This document shows, in pieces, positions 42,067-50,678 of a DNA stretch of 64,000 nt (position 1 is the stretch's first letter; every line of letters begins with the position of its first letter). The notes under the pieces are model-generated. The model saw only the letters and a program-made list of their open reading frames with translations. It was not told where the DNA came from and did no database searches. The translations under genes and the position numbers were made by a program. This DNA is from Chelatococcus sp. (GTDB lineage Bacteria; Pseudomonadota; Alphaproteobacteria; Rhizobiales; Beijerinckiaceae): NCBI GenBank assembly GCA_003248805.1, contig QFQY01000021.1:5095-69094 (forward strand), read 5' to 3'.

Positions 42067-43575
42067 TCAGCGTGCCCTGACGTCCATCGCGCGAACCCAG
42101 TCGTCGCCGCGCGCCTGCCAGGCGATGGTCTTGGACTGGCCGTAGGTGATGGGGGTGAAGAACAGGAAGATCGAGGGCGAATCCTCGCAGAGCTGCCTGG
42201 TCAGTGTCTTGTAGAGGGCCATCCGCTTGGCTGGATCGTTGGTCGAGCGCGCCGCCTTGGCGCCATCCGTGAACGCCGCGTTGCCCCAGTAGGATTGCGG
42301 GTTTTCGGTTTCCCAGAAGTTCAGCAGACCGCCGGCGTCGAGCGTCGGCCAGCCGAGCCCGAAATATGCGGCGTCGCCGAGGTTCTTGCCGACGATGTAT
42401 TTGTTCATGAAGGCGCCGAATTCCATTTCGCGCAGCTTCACGGTCACACCGACATCGGCAAGCTGCGCGGCGACGACCTGGGCAATATCGGAGGCCTGGA
42501 TGTACCGGCCGGTGGGGACCTCCAGTTCCATCGTCAGGCTATTGCCGACGCCTGCTTCGGTCAGGAGATTCTTGGCCTGGGCAGGATCGTAGGCGACCGG
42601 CTTGAGATCGGGATTGAAGCCGAAATAGGCCGGCGACAGCGGCTGGCAGGCGCTGATTTCACCGAGGCCGTCCAGCAGTCCGTCATTGATGGCCTTCCGG
42701 TCGATTGCGAGGTTAAGCGCCCGCCAGACCTTGGGGGAGTCCTTAAACGGTGCGCGCAGCCCGTTGAGCTTGATGAACATGCCGCGAGTGCCCGGAACGG
42801 ACGACGCATCCACCTTGCCGCCGGCCTTGAGGCGGGCGATCTCCGATGTCGGAAATCCGGTGACCAGATCGACGTCGCCAGCGACGAGGGCGGCGATGCG
42901 CGATGAATCCTCGGGGATGATGCGGAAGGTGACGTTGTCGAAGGCAGGCTTGTCGCCCCAAAAGTCCTTTCGGGCCTTGAGCACGATGCGGTCGCCGCTG
43001 GCGAAGCGCACGAGTTCATAAGGCCCGCTGCCGAGCGCGGTGACGGCGGGGTTGTTGTCCGCCGTCCATTTCGGCGGCATCAGCAGGAACATCGACATCT
43101 GCTCGGGCAGATCGGGATAGGCGCCCTTCGTCACGAATTCGACGACGGTGGCGGAGATCACCTTCACTTCTGCGATCGAGGCGAACCAGGGCTTGTTGCG
43201 GGCGGCGGTCTTGGGGTCGAGCACGCGCTCCACATTCCATTTCACCGCCTCGGCATCGAGCTTCTCGCCGTTGGAGAAGGTCACGCCCTCACGCAAGGTG
43301 AAGCGCCAGGCGGTGTCGCCGACGGCCTCCCACTTCGTCGCCAGCCCGGGCCGCAGCTTCATGTCGGGCCCGCGATCGACGAGCGGCGTGTAGATATGGG
43401 CGGCGACGCTGAGGTCGGTGCCCACCGTCGTCGATTTGAACGGATCGAGCGTGTTCACATTGCTCGACAGCGCGATCGTCAGGTCCCGCGCGGCAGCCGG
43501 GCCCGCGAGGACGGCGGTGCAAAGGCCCAGAACCAGAAGGCTTGAACGGAGCGGGAAAAGCGCAGTGCTGGACAT
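42067..43575 (-). CDS. ABC transporter periplasmic substrate-binding protein (SBP_bac_5, DppA/OppA type)
   Basis: A 502-residue secreted binding protein. The signal peptide SSLLVLGLCTAVLAGPAAA precedes a typical DppA-like start (RDLTIALSSNVNTLDPFKST), and the mature protein contains YPDLPEQMSMFLLMPPKW and AYFGFNPDLKPVAYDP. It presumably delivers the hydantoinase substrate (a cyclic dipeptide, amide or opine) to the DppB/DppC pair. It is the first gene of the minus-strand operon, with operator-like palindromes 23-63 bp upstream of its start. Confidence 0.88.
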   Translation of the reverse strand: MSSTALFPLRSSLLVLGLCTAVLAGPAAARDLTIALSSNVNTLDPFKSTTVGTDLSVAAHIYTPLVDRGPDMKLRPGLATKWEAVGDTAWRFTLREGVTFSNGEKLDAEAVKWNVERVLDPKTAARNKPWFASIAEVKVISATVVEFVTKGAYPDLPEQMSMFLLMPPKWTADNNPAVTALGSGPYELVRFASGDRIVLKARKDFWGDKPAFDNVTFRIIPEDSSRIAALVAGDVDLVTGFPTSEIARLKAGGKVDASSVPGTRGMFIKLNGLRAPFKDSPKVWRALNLAIDRKAINDGLLDGLGEISACQPLSPAYFGFNPDLKPVAYDPAQAKNLLTEAGVGNSLTMELEVPTGRYIQASDIAQVVAAQLADVGVTVKLREMEFGAFMNKYIVGKNLGDAAYFGLGWPTLDAGGLLNFWETENPQSYWGNAAFTDGAKAARSTNDPAKRMALYKTLTRQLCEDSPSIFLFFTPITYGQSKTIAWQARGDDWVRAMDVRAR

Positions 43576-43597
43576 TGACGATCCCTTCGTGTTCGAT

Positions 43598-43638
43598 ATT
43601 GGCGCCAATCGTGAGTTCGCGATTGGCATCTGTCAATC
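43598..43638. promoter_or_regulatory. Two palindromic operator candidates between binding-protein gene and GntR
   Basis: ATTGGCGCCAAT (43598-43609) is a perfect 12-bp palindrome. A second, imperfect one at 43621-43638 has half-sites GATTGGCA and TGTCAATC with one mismatch. Both lie 23-63 bp upstream of the binding-protein start, where a repressor of the divergent GntR type would act. Confidence 0.5.
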
Positions 43639-43770
43639 ACCGTTGTGTTTGCAGGACGGCTCAATCTTTCGGCAGGCTCTCCGATGACCGCGCCGGTTGC
43701 CATGGCAGGGTCATCCGAAGCAAAACGGTCACGTTAGCAGGCGCTCTGAATCGTCGGGAATGCAGGACAA

Positions 43771-44457
43771 ATGACTCTGGTCACGCAGCAGAACGGTGCA
43801 ACGAGTGCCTCGGTCCAGAACATGCGCACCGCTGGCGGCAGCGCCGTGCGGGCCCGCGAACTTGCAAAGCTCATCGAAAAGGACATCAGCACCGGCCGGC
43901 TCAGCGCCGGCTCCTGGCTGAAGCAGGTCGATCTGGAGGCACAATATGCGGCCTCGCGCCTCGATATCCGCCAGGCCCTCGATCGGCTGGAGGAGAAGGG
44001 CTTCGTCAAGCTGGAAGCCAATCGCGGCTACCGGGTCGAAATGTTCGACACGCAGCGCTTCCGCAATGTCGTGACCATCCGCGCGATCCTGGAGGTCGCG
44101 GCGGCGGAAGAGGTCCTGATCCATATCGACGAGTCCGGCCTTGTCCGGCTTGAACGACACGCCGACCAATTCGCGCATGCCGTCTCGTCGGGGACCGTCG
44201 TGGATCAGGAAGAGGCCAACGGTGCTTTCCACACCGTCATGCTCGAATACTGTCCGAACCGCGATCTGGTCGCGATGATCTTCGATCTGCGCAGCCGCGT
44301 ACCCGTGACACTCACGCGGGAAAAGAACACGGCCACCCTGCTCGCCCAGACCGTGCGGGACCACTACGACATCGTCGAACGCCTCCGCCATCGCGACAGG
44401 CCGGGCCTGACCGAGACCGTGCGTCGGCACGTGCTCGCCGGCCTCGAAATCGTCTGA
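43771..44457 (+). CDS. GntR-family transcriptional regulator (FCD subfamily)
   Basis: A 228-residue regulator. A winged helix-turn-helix is visible (LAKLIEKDISTGRLSAGSWL, then DLEAQYAASRLDIRQALDRL and EEKGFVKLEANRGYRV), followed by an FCD ligand domain (RAILEVAAAEEVLIH...). It is divergent from the Dpp/Hyu operon and upstream of the opine-dehydrogenase-like gene, and probably represses both until the substrate or a product is present. Confidence 0.85.
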   Translation: MTLVTQQNGATSASVQNMRTAGGSAVRARELAKLIEKDISTGRLSAGSWLKQVDLEAQYAASRLDIRQALDRLEEKGFVKLEANRGYRVEMFDTQRFRNVVTIRAILEVAAAEEVLIHIDESGLVRLERHADQFAHAVSSGTVVDQEEANGAFHTVMLEYCPNRDLVAMIFDLRSRVPVTLTREKNTATLLAQTVRDHYDIVERLRHRDRPGLTETVRRHVLAGLEIV

Positions 44458-44477
44458 ACTCCTTCAAAGGTTTTCCC

Positions 44478-45545
44478 ATGCGCGTCGCCATCATCGGCTC
44501 CGGCGGGATCGGGCGCGGTTATGCCGCCTACCTGACCACGCAGGGCCACCAGCCCGTCCTCTGGTCCCCGAGCGGCGCGGCGCAGGCCGATTTCGCCGGC
44601 GACGCCCAGCTTGCCGTGACCGGAAAGATCGAAACCTCGCTGCCGCTTGCGGTCGCGTCGGGCTGTGCCGAGGCCGTGGCGGGGGCAGACGCCGTCATCG
44701 TCGCGGTGCAGGCCAACGGGTTCCGGGCCGTGATGGAGGCGATGGCGCCCCATCTCGTCGCGGGGCAGAGCGTCATCATCAGTGCCCATTGCTCCTTTGC
44801 TGCTCTCCATCTGCACCGCCTGCTGCAGCATCGTGGCATCGACCTGCCGATCGCCTGCTGGGCGACGACGGCCCTGACCGCGCGCAAGAGCGGCCCGCGC
44901 AGCGTCCACATCTCCGGCATCCGCGCGAAGCTCGACGTCGCGACGCTGCCGGTACGCCATGCGCAGGCCGGGCTTGCCGCCTGCCGCGCGCTATTCGGCG
45001 ACCGCTTCGAGGCCCGCGACGACGTGCTGGCGATCATGCTCAGCAACCTCAACCCACCGGCGCATGTCGCCAACATGCTCGGCAACCTGACGCGGGCCGA
45101 GCGCGGCGAGGACTGGCCGAATTACGGCTCGATCACGCAGGGCGTCGGCCGGATCGTCGATGCGATGGATGTCGAGCGGCTGGCGCTGGCCCAGGCCTTT
45201 GGCCTCTCGGTCCGCAGCGTGCAGGACCACTACGTTCACTCGTTCGGGGTGGCGCCCGGCCCGGTTGGCGAGATGGCGGCGGCCGTCTACAAAAACCGGC
45301 CGGAGCTGCTCGGCCCCAAGACGCTCGACACGCGCTTCATCACCGAGGATGTGCCCTTCGGCCTCGCCCCGCTGGAGGTGCTGGGCGAGATCTCAGGCGT
45401 GGCTCTGCCGCTGCACAAGGCTGGCATCGCCTTGTTCGACGCGATCTGCGCCCGTGATTTCCGGGCCGAGAATGACCTGCTCCCGGCACTCGGCCTCGGC
45501 GGCTTGTCCGCCGCAGAGCTTCACGGGGAACTGCGCGGCGACTGA
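44478..45545 (+). CDS. NAD/NADP octopine/nopaline dehydrogenase family protein
   Basis: A 355-residue enzyme. The N-terminal Rossmann loop is AIIGSGGIGRGYAAYL; the C-terminal Octopine_DH domain includes NPPAHVANMLGNLTRAERGE, with the His probably catalytic. The family reversibly links an amino acid with a 2-keto acid to give an N-carboxyalkyl amino acid (opine). It starts 20 bp after the GntR gene, so it belongs to the same locus. In a catabolic setting it would release an amino acid and a keto acid. Confidence 0.83.
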   Translation: MRVAIIGSGGIGRGYAAYLTTQGHQPVLWSPSGAAQADFAGDAQLAVTGKIETSLPLAVASGCAEAVAGADAVIVAVQANGFRAVMEAMAPHLVAGQSVIISAHCSFAALHLHRLLQHRGIDLPIACWATTALTARKSGPRSVHISGIRAKLDVATLPVRHAQAGLAACRALFGDRFEARDDVLAIMLSNLNPPAHVANMLGNLTRAERGEDWPNYGSITQGVGRIVDAMDVERLALAQAFGLSVRSVQDHYVHSFGVAPGPVGEMAAAVYKNRPELLGPKTLDTRFITEDVPFGLAPLEVLGEISGVALPLHKAGIALFDAICARDFRAENDLLPALGLGGLSAAELHGELRGD

Positions 45546-45550
45546 ACGGC

Positions 45551-46126
45551 TCAGTCCGTGACGGGTTCGCCGAGCGTATGCATCAGCCGGTTGGCCCAGC
45601 CGAAGATCGAGGCCGACAGGATCAGATCCAGGATCTCGACCTCCGAGAGGCCGATGTCGCGCAGCGCGGCAATTTCGGCAGGCCCGGCCGCCGGAGGCGA
45701 TTGCGAGAGTTTCACCGCGAAGTCGAAGATGGCCTGATGATGGTCTTCCAGCTCCGCCTGGACGCCCCCGGCGAAAATCGACTCCATCACTTCGGGGCGC
45801 TTGGTGAGCTGGTTGAAGCGAGAGGCGTGAACCGCGACGCAGTAGACGCAGGAATTGACGATCGAGGCTGCGACCGCGCCGAGCTCGCGCTCGGCCGAGG
45901 ACAGGCCGCCCTTACCGTACATGATCGTGTTGAACAGCGGCGAGCGGACCTTCAGCGATTCCGGATCATGCGCCAGTGTCAGCACATAGGGCGAGATGCC
46001 CTTGCTCGACGGCGTGATCTGCATCGCATCGCGCTGCTCCGGCGTCGCCTTGTCGATCGCAACAGGCGTGACATAGGGGGCCCAGCGCGGGACGGTTGCG
46101 GTGAATTCATGGACAACCCTGCTCAT
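45551..46126 (-). CDS. Alkylhydroperoxidase-type carboxymuconolactone decarboxylase domain protein (Avi_7169-like)
   Basis: A 191-residue AhpD-like protein with the redox motif CVYC in NSCVYCVAVHASRF, so a thiol-based peroxidase or isomerase-type activity is possible. It resembles the family I remember as 'perox_Avi_7169', found beside a second CMD protein. It is convergent with the opine-dehydrogenase gene (5-bp gap) and its start overlaps the partner gene's stop by 4 bases (ATGA). Confidence 0.78.
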   Translation of the reverse strand: MSRVVHEFTATVPRWAPYVTPVAIDKATPEQRDAMQITPSSKGISPYVLTLAHDPESLKVRSPLFNTIMYGKGGLSSAERELGAVAASIVNSCVYCVAVHASRFNQLTKRPEVMESIFAGGVQAELEDHHQAIFDFAVKLSQSPPAAGPAEIAALRDIGLSEVEILDLILSASIFGWANRLMHTLGEPVTD

Positions 46127-46611
46127 ACCGCCGCTCCCAGAAGGCGCAGGCCCGCGATCACCCGAGCCTGATAATTGACGAAGGCCGCGAGCTCGGCGAG
46201 GCGAACGATGTCGGGCTCGGTGACGCCCGCCGCAACGAGGGCCGCGACATCCTCCTTGCGTGCCTCGCGGGTCCTCTGCGTCAGCAGATCGGCATGGCGG
46301 ATGATGGCGGCGAAGCGTGGTTCGACCGGCGCGTTTTCGCCGACGGCGATGGCGGTTAGGGCAGGCGACTCGCCAGCCTGCGCCAGCAACGCCCGATAAT
46401 GGGCGACCAGCGCGGGATCGGCGTTCCAGCCGGCCATACGTGCTGCCAGTGCAGCGCGTTCAGCATGGCTGAGCCCGCCCGGGTCGCGTGGCAGCAGCAC
46501 GGCATCGTGGCTGGCCTGGCTCAGACCCATGATCTCGGCCCGTTGCGCGAGCGCGCTGGCCACGGGACTGCCGGCCTGCACGCCAGCGAGCTCTTCAATC
46601 AGCGTCATCAC
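46123..46611 (-). CDS. Carboxymuconolactone decarboxylase domain protein (Avi_7170-like)
   Basis: A 162-residue CMD-fold protein partnering the AhpD-like gene downstream. The C-terminal helices (ILAFVNYQARVI-like: AELAAFVNYQARVIAGLRLL) are recognisable, but the CxxC redox motif is absent, so it may be structural or use another chemistry. The pair matches the 'CMD_Avi_7170/perox_Avi_7169' neighbourhood. It is divergent from LysR with a candidate LysR site between them. Confidence 0.72.
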   Translation of the reverse strand: MMTLIEELAGVQAGSPVASALAQRAEIMGLSQASHDAVLLPRDPGGLSHAERAALAARMAGWNADPALVAHYRALLAQAGESPALTAIAVGENAPVEPRFAAIIRHADLLTQRTREARKEDVAALVAAGVTEPDIVRLAELAAFVNYQARVIAGLRLLGAAV

Positions 46612-46650
46612 GTCCTTCTCGCGCAGGATGGTCCGCCCCTGAGGATATCA

Positions 46651-46693
46651 ACGAATGATGCTTGACCTGCATGATGCTGTCCATATCATTCGT
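46651..46693. promoter_or_regulatory. Inverted repeat in the CMD/LysR intergenic region
   Basis: ACGAATGAT (46651-46659) and ATCATTCGT (46685-46693) are perfect 9-bp inverted copies with 25 bp between them, in the 102-bp spacer of a divergent LysR gene. This is a plausible site for the adjacent LysR regulator. Confidence 0.5.
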
Positions 46694-46713
46694 AATATGG
46701 ATGGTGGGCCAGG

Positions 46714-47697
46714 ATGGACCTGAAGCAGCTCGAGGCCTTCGCCGCAGTCATGTCCGCCGGCAGCATCACCGGCGCGGCGCGTCTGCTCGGCCGCTCGCAG
46801 CCCGCGCTGACGCGGCTGATCCAGGATCTCGAGATTTCGCTAGGCTTCGGGTTGCTCCACCGCTCAGGGCCGCGCGTCACTCCGACCGAGCAGGGCTTGC
46901 GTTTCCATCAGGAGGTCGAGCCGGTCATGGCCTGGCTCCGGCAGCTACGCGAGCGGGCCGACGCGATCGCGCTCGACCGGCCGCGCTCGCTGTCGGTAGC
47001 ATCGATCGCCTCGTTTTCGGTCGGCATGCTGCCGAAGGCGCTCCAGCGCCTGGGAGAACCCGGCCTGCCGGAGCAGATCCACATTCGCACGGCGCTGGCC
47101 GAGCATGTGGTTCAGGCCGTGGCGACGCAGGTGTCCGAGATCGGCATTACCAGTCTCCCCGTCGATCACCCGGCGCTGGACATTCACTGGATCGGCGAGG
47201 CGCCTTGCGTGGCTGCGGTGGCGGCCGACGATCCCTTGGCGAGTGTCGAGCGCATTCCGCTCGCGGCAGTGGCAGGCCGCCGCCTAATCACCATGGCCAA
47301 TCCGTTCCGCTGGCGCCGCCGCGTCGATCTGGCCCTGCAGGCACAGGGCGTCGTCCCGACCTCCGTGCTCGACACCAACACCTCCAACACAGCCATCATG
47401 TCGGCGCGCGCCGGTCTCGGCATCGCCATCGTCGAGCCCGTGATCGCCTATGGCATGCCGGTCGACGGTGTCGCCATCCGGCCGATCGACGTGCCCATCT
47501 CGTTCTTCTGGGCCGTAGTGACACCCTATGGACGGCCGCTGACGGCGCTTGTCTCTGGTCTGATCGAGAGTCTGGACGAGACCTCCCGCGAAACCATCCC
47601 CGGTTTCGTCAAACACACGGCAGCGGCGCGCGACCGGCTGATGGCTGACGCTTTCGGTCAGGCCGCCGTGTCTTCCACACGAGACGTGACTCCATGA
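46714..47697 (+). CDS. LysR-family transcriptional regulator
   Basis: A 327-residue LysR protein. The helix-turn-helix (MDLKQLEAFAAVMSAGSITG, AARLLGRSQPALTRLIQDLE) is followed by a PBP2-type effector domain (IASFSVGMLPKALQRLGEPG). The start is the first codon and is close to the divergent CMD operon. Its stop overlaps the flavoprotein start by 4 bases (ATGA), indicating co-transcription with the monooxygenase and the Tct transporter. Confidence 0.88.
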   Translation: MDLKQLEAFAAVMSAGSITGAARLLGRSQPALTRLIQDLEISLGFGLLHRSGPRVTPTEQGLRFHQEVEPVMAWLRQLRERADAIALDRPRSLSVASIASFSVGMLPKALQRLGEPGLPEQIHIRTALAEHVVQAVATQVSEIGITSLPVDHPALDIHWIGEAPCVAAVAADDPLASVERIPLAAVAGRRLITMANPFRWRRRVDLALQAQGVVPTSVLDTNTSNTAIMSARAGLGIAIVEPVIAYGMPVDGVAIRPIDVPISFFWAVVTPYGRPLTALVSGLIESLDETSRETIPGFVKHTAAARDRLMADAFGQAAVSSTRDVTP

Positions 47698-49169
47698 CCG
47701 ACGCTCCTCAGCCGCCTCTCGGGTTGCGCCAACTCGAACTCCGGCTGCAGCAGGACCTCTCCTGGTTGGAATGGCCCGCCAAGAGTTGGGTGCCGCCTCG
47801 AGAGGCTGGCGGGCAAGCCGTGACCGATGTCGTCGTGATCGGGGCAGGCATGTGCGGCCTGGCTGCCGCCGCTGCGATGAAGGGGCTCGGCATCGCCAGC
47901 CTGCTGGTGCTCGACAAGGCTCCTGCCGGCCGCGAGGGGCCGTGGGTGACCTTTGCCCGCATGGAGACCCTGCGCTCGCCCAAGCAACTGACCGGGCCTG
48001 CTTTGGGACTGCCAGCGCTGACCTTCCGGGCTTGGTACGAGGCGCAATTCGGGGCCGAGGCCTGGGCGGCTCTCGGTAAGATCCCGCGTCAGCAGTGGAT
48101 GGAGTACCTGGTCTGGTATCGCAAGGTGCTGGACCTGCCGGTCCGCAACGAGGTCGAACTCTTCGGCGTGGAGCCGGGCCCTGGCGATCTGCTGACGCTG
48201 CGCCTGAGGGAGGCCGGCACCGAGCGCGTGATCCTCGCCCGTCATCTCGTGCTGGCGACGGGGCGCGATGGGCTCGGCGGCTCCTGGGTGCCGCCCATCG
48301 TCGCCGGCATTGACCGCAAGCTCTGGGCCCACAGTGCCGACGAGATCGACTTCGCCGCGCTCAGGGGTAAGCGCGTCGGTGTCGTCGGCGCCGGCGCCTC
48401 TGCGATGGACAATGCCGCCGAGGCATTGGAGCAGGGCGCCGCCAGCCTGGATCTGTTCGTTCGCCGCAAGGATCTACCGCGGATCAACAAATTCACAGGC
48501 ATCGGCAGTCAGGGCGTCGTGCATGGGTTTGCCGGGCTGCCCGACGACTGGAAATGGCGCTTCCTCGACTATGCGATGAAGGCGCAGACGCCGCCGCCAC
48601 GCGACTCGACGCTGCGCGTCGCGCGCCATCCACAGGCGCGCTTCCATCTCGGCAGCCCGATCGAAGGCCTGACCGAGCGCGAGGGCCATCTCGTCCTGAG
48701 CACGGCCAAGGGAGTGTATCCGCTCGACTTCCTGATCATGGCGACGGGGTTTTCGGTCGATCTCGGCCTGCGTGGCGAACTCGCAGCCGTCGCGCCCTTC
48801 ATTCGCTTCTGGCGAGACCGCTACGCGCCGCCGGCCGGCATCGACAATGCCGAACTGGCGAACGCGCCCGATCTCGGTCCGAGCTTCGAGTTCCAGGAGC
48901 GCGACGCCGGGACCTGCCCCGCGCTCGCGCAGATCCACTGCTTCAACTACCCGGCAATGCTCTCGCACGGGAAGCTGTCGGGCGATATTCCCGCCGTCAG
49001 CGAGGGCGCCCAGCGCCTGGCGCGCGGCATTGCCCGCGCGCTGTTCGTGGCCGACCGCAAGACGCATTACGAGGCGCTCGTCGCCTTCGACACGCCGGAG
49101 CTTCTCGGCGACGAATGGGTCGATGCCGACGCAGCGATCGCTGCACCACGGGGGCAGGCGGTGGCCTGA
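47694..49169 (+). CDS. FAD/NAD(P)-dependent monooxygenase-like oxidoreductase
   Basis: A 491-residue two-dinucleotide flavoprotein. FAD loop: VVIGAGMCGLAAAAAM; NADPH loop: RVGVVGAGASAMDNAAEALE. These two Rossmann motifs place it near flavin-containing and Baeyer-Villiger monooxygenases, but the FxGxxxHxxxW/P fingerprint of those was not seen, so it could be another type of nitrogen/sulfur-oxidising flavoprotein. Start overlaps the LysR stop. It is followed by the TctCBA importer, which may supply its substrate. Confidence 0.78.
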   Translation: MTDAPQPPLGLRQLELRLQQDLSWLEWPAKSWVPPREAGGQAVTDVVVIGAGMCGLAAAAAMKGLGIASLLVLDKAPAGREGPWVTFARMETLRSPKQLTGPALGLPALTFRAWYEAQFGAEAWAALGKIPRQQWMEYLVWYRKVLDLPVRNEVELFGVEPGPGDLLTLRLREAGTERVILARHLVLATGRDGLGGSWVPPIVAGIDRKLWAHSADEIDFAALRGKRVGVVGAGASAMDNAAEALEQGAASLDLFVRRKDLPRINKFTGIGSQGVVHGFAGLPDDWKWRFLDYAMKAQTPPPRDSTLRVARHPQARFHLGSPIEGLTEREGHLVLSTAKGVYPLDFLIMATGFSVDLGLRGELAAVAPFIRFWRDRYAPPAGIDNAELANAPDLGPSFEFQERDAGTCPALAQIHCFNYPAMLSHGKLSGDIPAVSEGAQRLARGIARALFVADRKTHYEALVAFDTPELLGDEWVDADAAIAAPRGQAVA

Positions 49170-49236
49170 CTCGACGACTTCGAAACCGGGCTTGCCTGGG
49201 ACTGCCATCACGACCGATTCATTGGAGGAGCCGATC

Positions 49237-50199
49237 ATGCAGACGCTGACGCTAGTAGCCGGTTTCACCGCAATCCTCGCCGGCGCGGCGCCCGCTCTGG
49301 CACAGAGCTATCCCGAGCGGCCGATCGAGATGATCGTCGCCTTCGCGCCCGGCGGCGGCACCGATGTCGCGGCGCGTTCAATCGCGCGGTACATGGAGAA
49401 ATATCTAGGCGGGAACGCCCGCATCGGAGTCGTCAACAAGCCCGGCGCCGGTGGTGAGATCGGCTGGACGGCGGTCGCACAGGCCAAACCGGATGGCTAC
49501 ACGATCGGCTTCATCAACGCGCCCGCCATCAACGCCCTGGTGATCGAGGGCAAGTCGAAGTTCAAGATGAGCGACTTCCAGCCGGTCGCCAATCTCGTCT
49601 ACGATCCCGGCGTCCTAGTGGTGCCGAAGAACAGCGCCTACACCTCGCTCAAGGATATCGTCGAGGCCGCCAAGAAGGGGGCGGGGGCCGTCGTCATCGG
49701 CACGTCCGGCGTCAGTGGCTCCTCCGAGCACATCGCGCTGCTGAACTTCCAGCGTCTGGCCGAGGCCAAGTTCACGCCGGCCTTCTTCGGCGGCACCGCT
49801 CCGGTTCGTCAGGCGGTCCTGGGCGGCCATGTTCCTGCCGCCACGATGAATTTGAGCGAGGCGCTGCAGATTGCGCGCGAAGGCCAGATTAGGGTGATCG
49901 GCGTGATGAGCGCCGAGCGCTCTCCCTATCTGCCGGATGCACCGACCTTCCGCGAAGGCGGCTATGATGTCGTGGCGGGCGCCACGCGTGGCATCGCCGC
50001 GCCGAAGGGTATCCCCACGGAGATCATCGCGAAGCTGGAAAAGGCCGTCGATCAGGCCCTCAAGGATCCTGAGTATCTCGACTCCGCTAAGCGTGCCGAG
50101 ATCCCGCTGCAATACCTCGCCTCCGCCGAATACAAGGCCTTCCTCGACGGCGCGACGCGCGATCTCGAAGCGACATGGAAGGCGACGCCGTGGAAGTGA
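49237..50199 (+). CDS. Tripartite tricarboxylate transporter substrate-binding protein (TctC/Bug)
   Basis: A 320-residue periplasmic Bug-family binding protein with a signal peptide (MQTLTLVAGFTAILAGAAPALA) and the family start SYPERPIEMIVAFAPGGGTD. These proteins bind carboxylates and cyclic compounds. GGAGGAG sits about 8 bases upstream of the ATG. Its end overlaps the TctB start by about 25 bases. Confidence 0.9.
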   Translation: MQTLTLVAGFTAILAGAAPALAQSYPERPIEMIVAFAPGGGTDVAARSIARYMEKYLGGNARIGVVNKPGAGGEIGWTAVAQAKPDGYTIGFINAPAINALVIEGKSKFKMSDFQPVANLVYDPGVLVVPKNSAYTSLKDIVEAAKKGAGAVVIGTSGVSGSSEHIALLNFQRLAEAKFTPAFFGGTAPVRQAVLGGHVPAATMNLSEALQIAREGQIRVIGVMSAERSPYLPDAPTFREGGYDVVAGATRGIAAPKGIPTEIIAKLEKAVDQALKDPEYLDSAKRAEIPLQYLASAEYKAFLDGATRDLEATWKATPWK

Positions 50200-50678
50200 G
50201 CCCCGCCTCCGCTCCCGGCTCCCGCAGCCATGCCGAGATCGCCTTCGCCGCGATCCTGATCGCAGGGGCCGTGGGCGTCATCGTTATGGCCTCCGGCTAT
50301 CCCGGCGAGAGCGCGACCTATCCGGTCGTCATCGGCGTGGGCCTGGCCGGTCTCGGCTCCTGGATTCTGCTGCGCGAGGTGCTGCGCCGCCGGCAGGCGC
50401 AGGCCACGCCCGGCTCGTTTGCGGAGCATGGCCCGCGGCTGGCGATCGGCTTGGCCGCGCTCGTGCTCTACGTGCTCGCGGTCAGCCAAATCGGCTTCAT
50501 CGTGCCGAGCGTCGCGCTCGGGGTGCTGCTGCCGGCCAGCGTCGGCTTCCGGCGCTGGGGCCTGTCCGTCGTCGTGGCGGTCGTCTCCGTCGTCGTGATC
50601 CTGCTGATCTTCGTGCTCGCTCTCGAACGGCCGATTCCGCCCGACATCCTCTCGCCGCTCGGAAGGTACTTCCGATGA
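50175..50678 (+). CDS. Tripartite tricarboxylate transporter small membrane subunit TctB
   Basis: A 167-residue protein with four hydrophobic segments (HAEIAFAAILIAGAVGVIVM, TYPVVIGVGLAGLGSWILL, LAIGLAALVLYVLAVSQI and VVVAVVSVVVILLIFVLA), the TctB architecture. The sequence before residue ~6 may be untranslated, as GTG at 50190 is an alternative start. It overlaps TctC by 25 bp and TctA by 4 bp, so the three are tightly coupled. Confidence 0.85.
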   Translation: MEGDAVEVSPASAPGSRSHAEIAFAAILIAGAVGVIVMASGYPGESATYPVVIGVGLAGLGSWILLREVLRRRQAQATPGSFAEHGPRLAIGLAALVLYVLAVSQIGFIVPSVALGVLLPASVGFRRWGLSVVVAVVSVVVILLIFVLALERPIPPDILSPLGRYFR

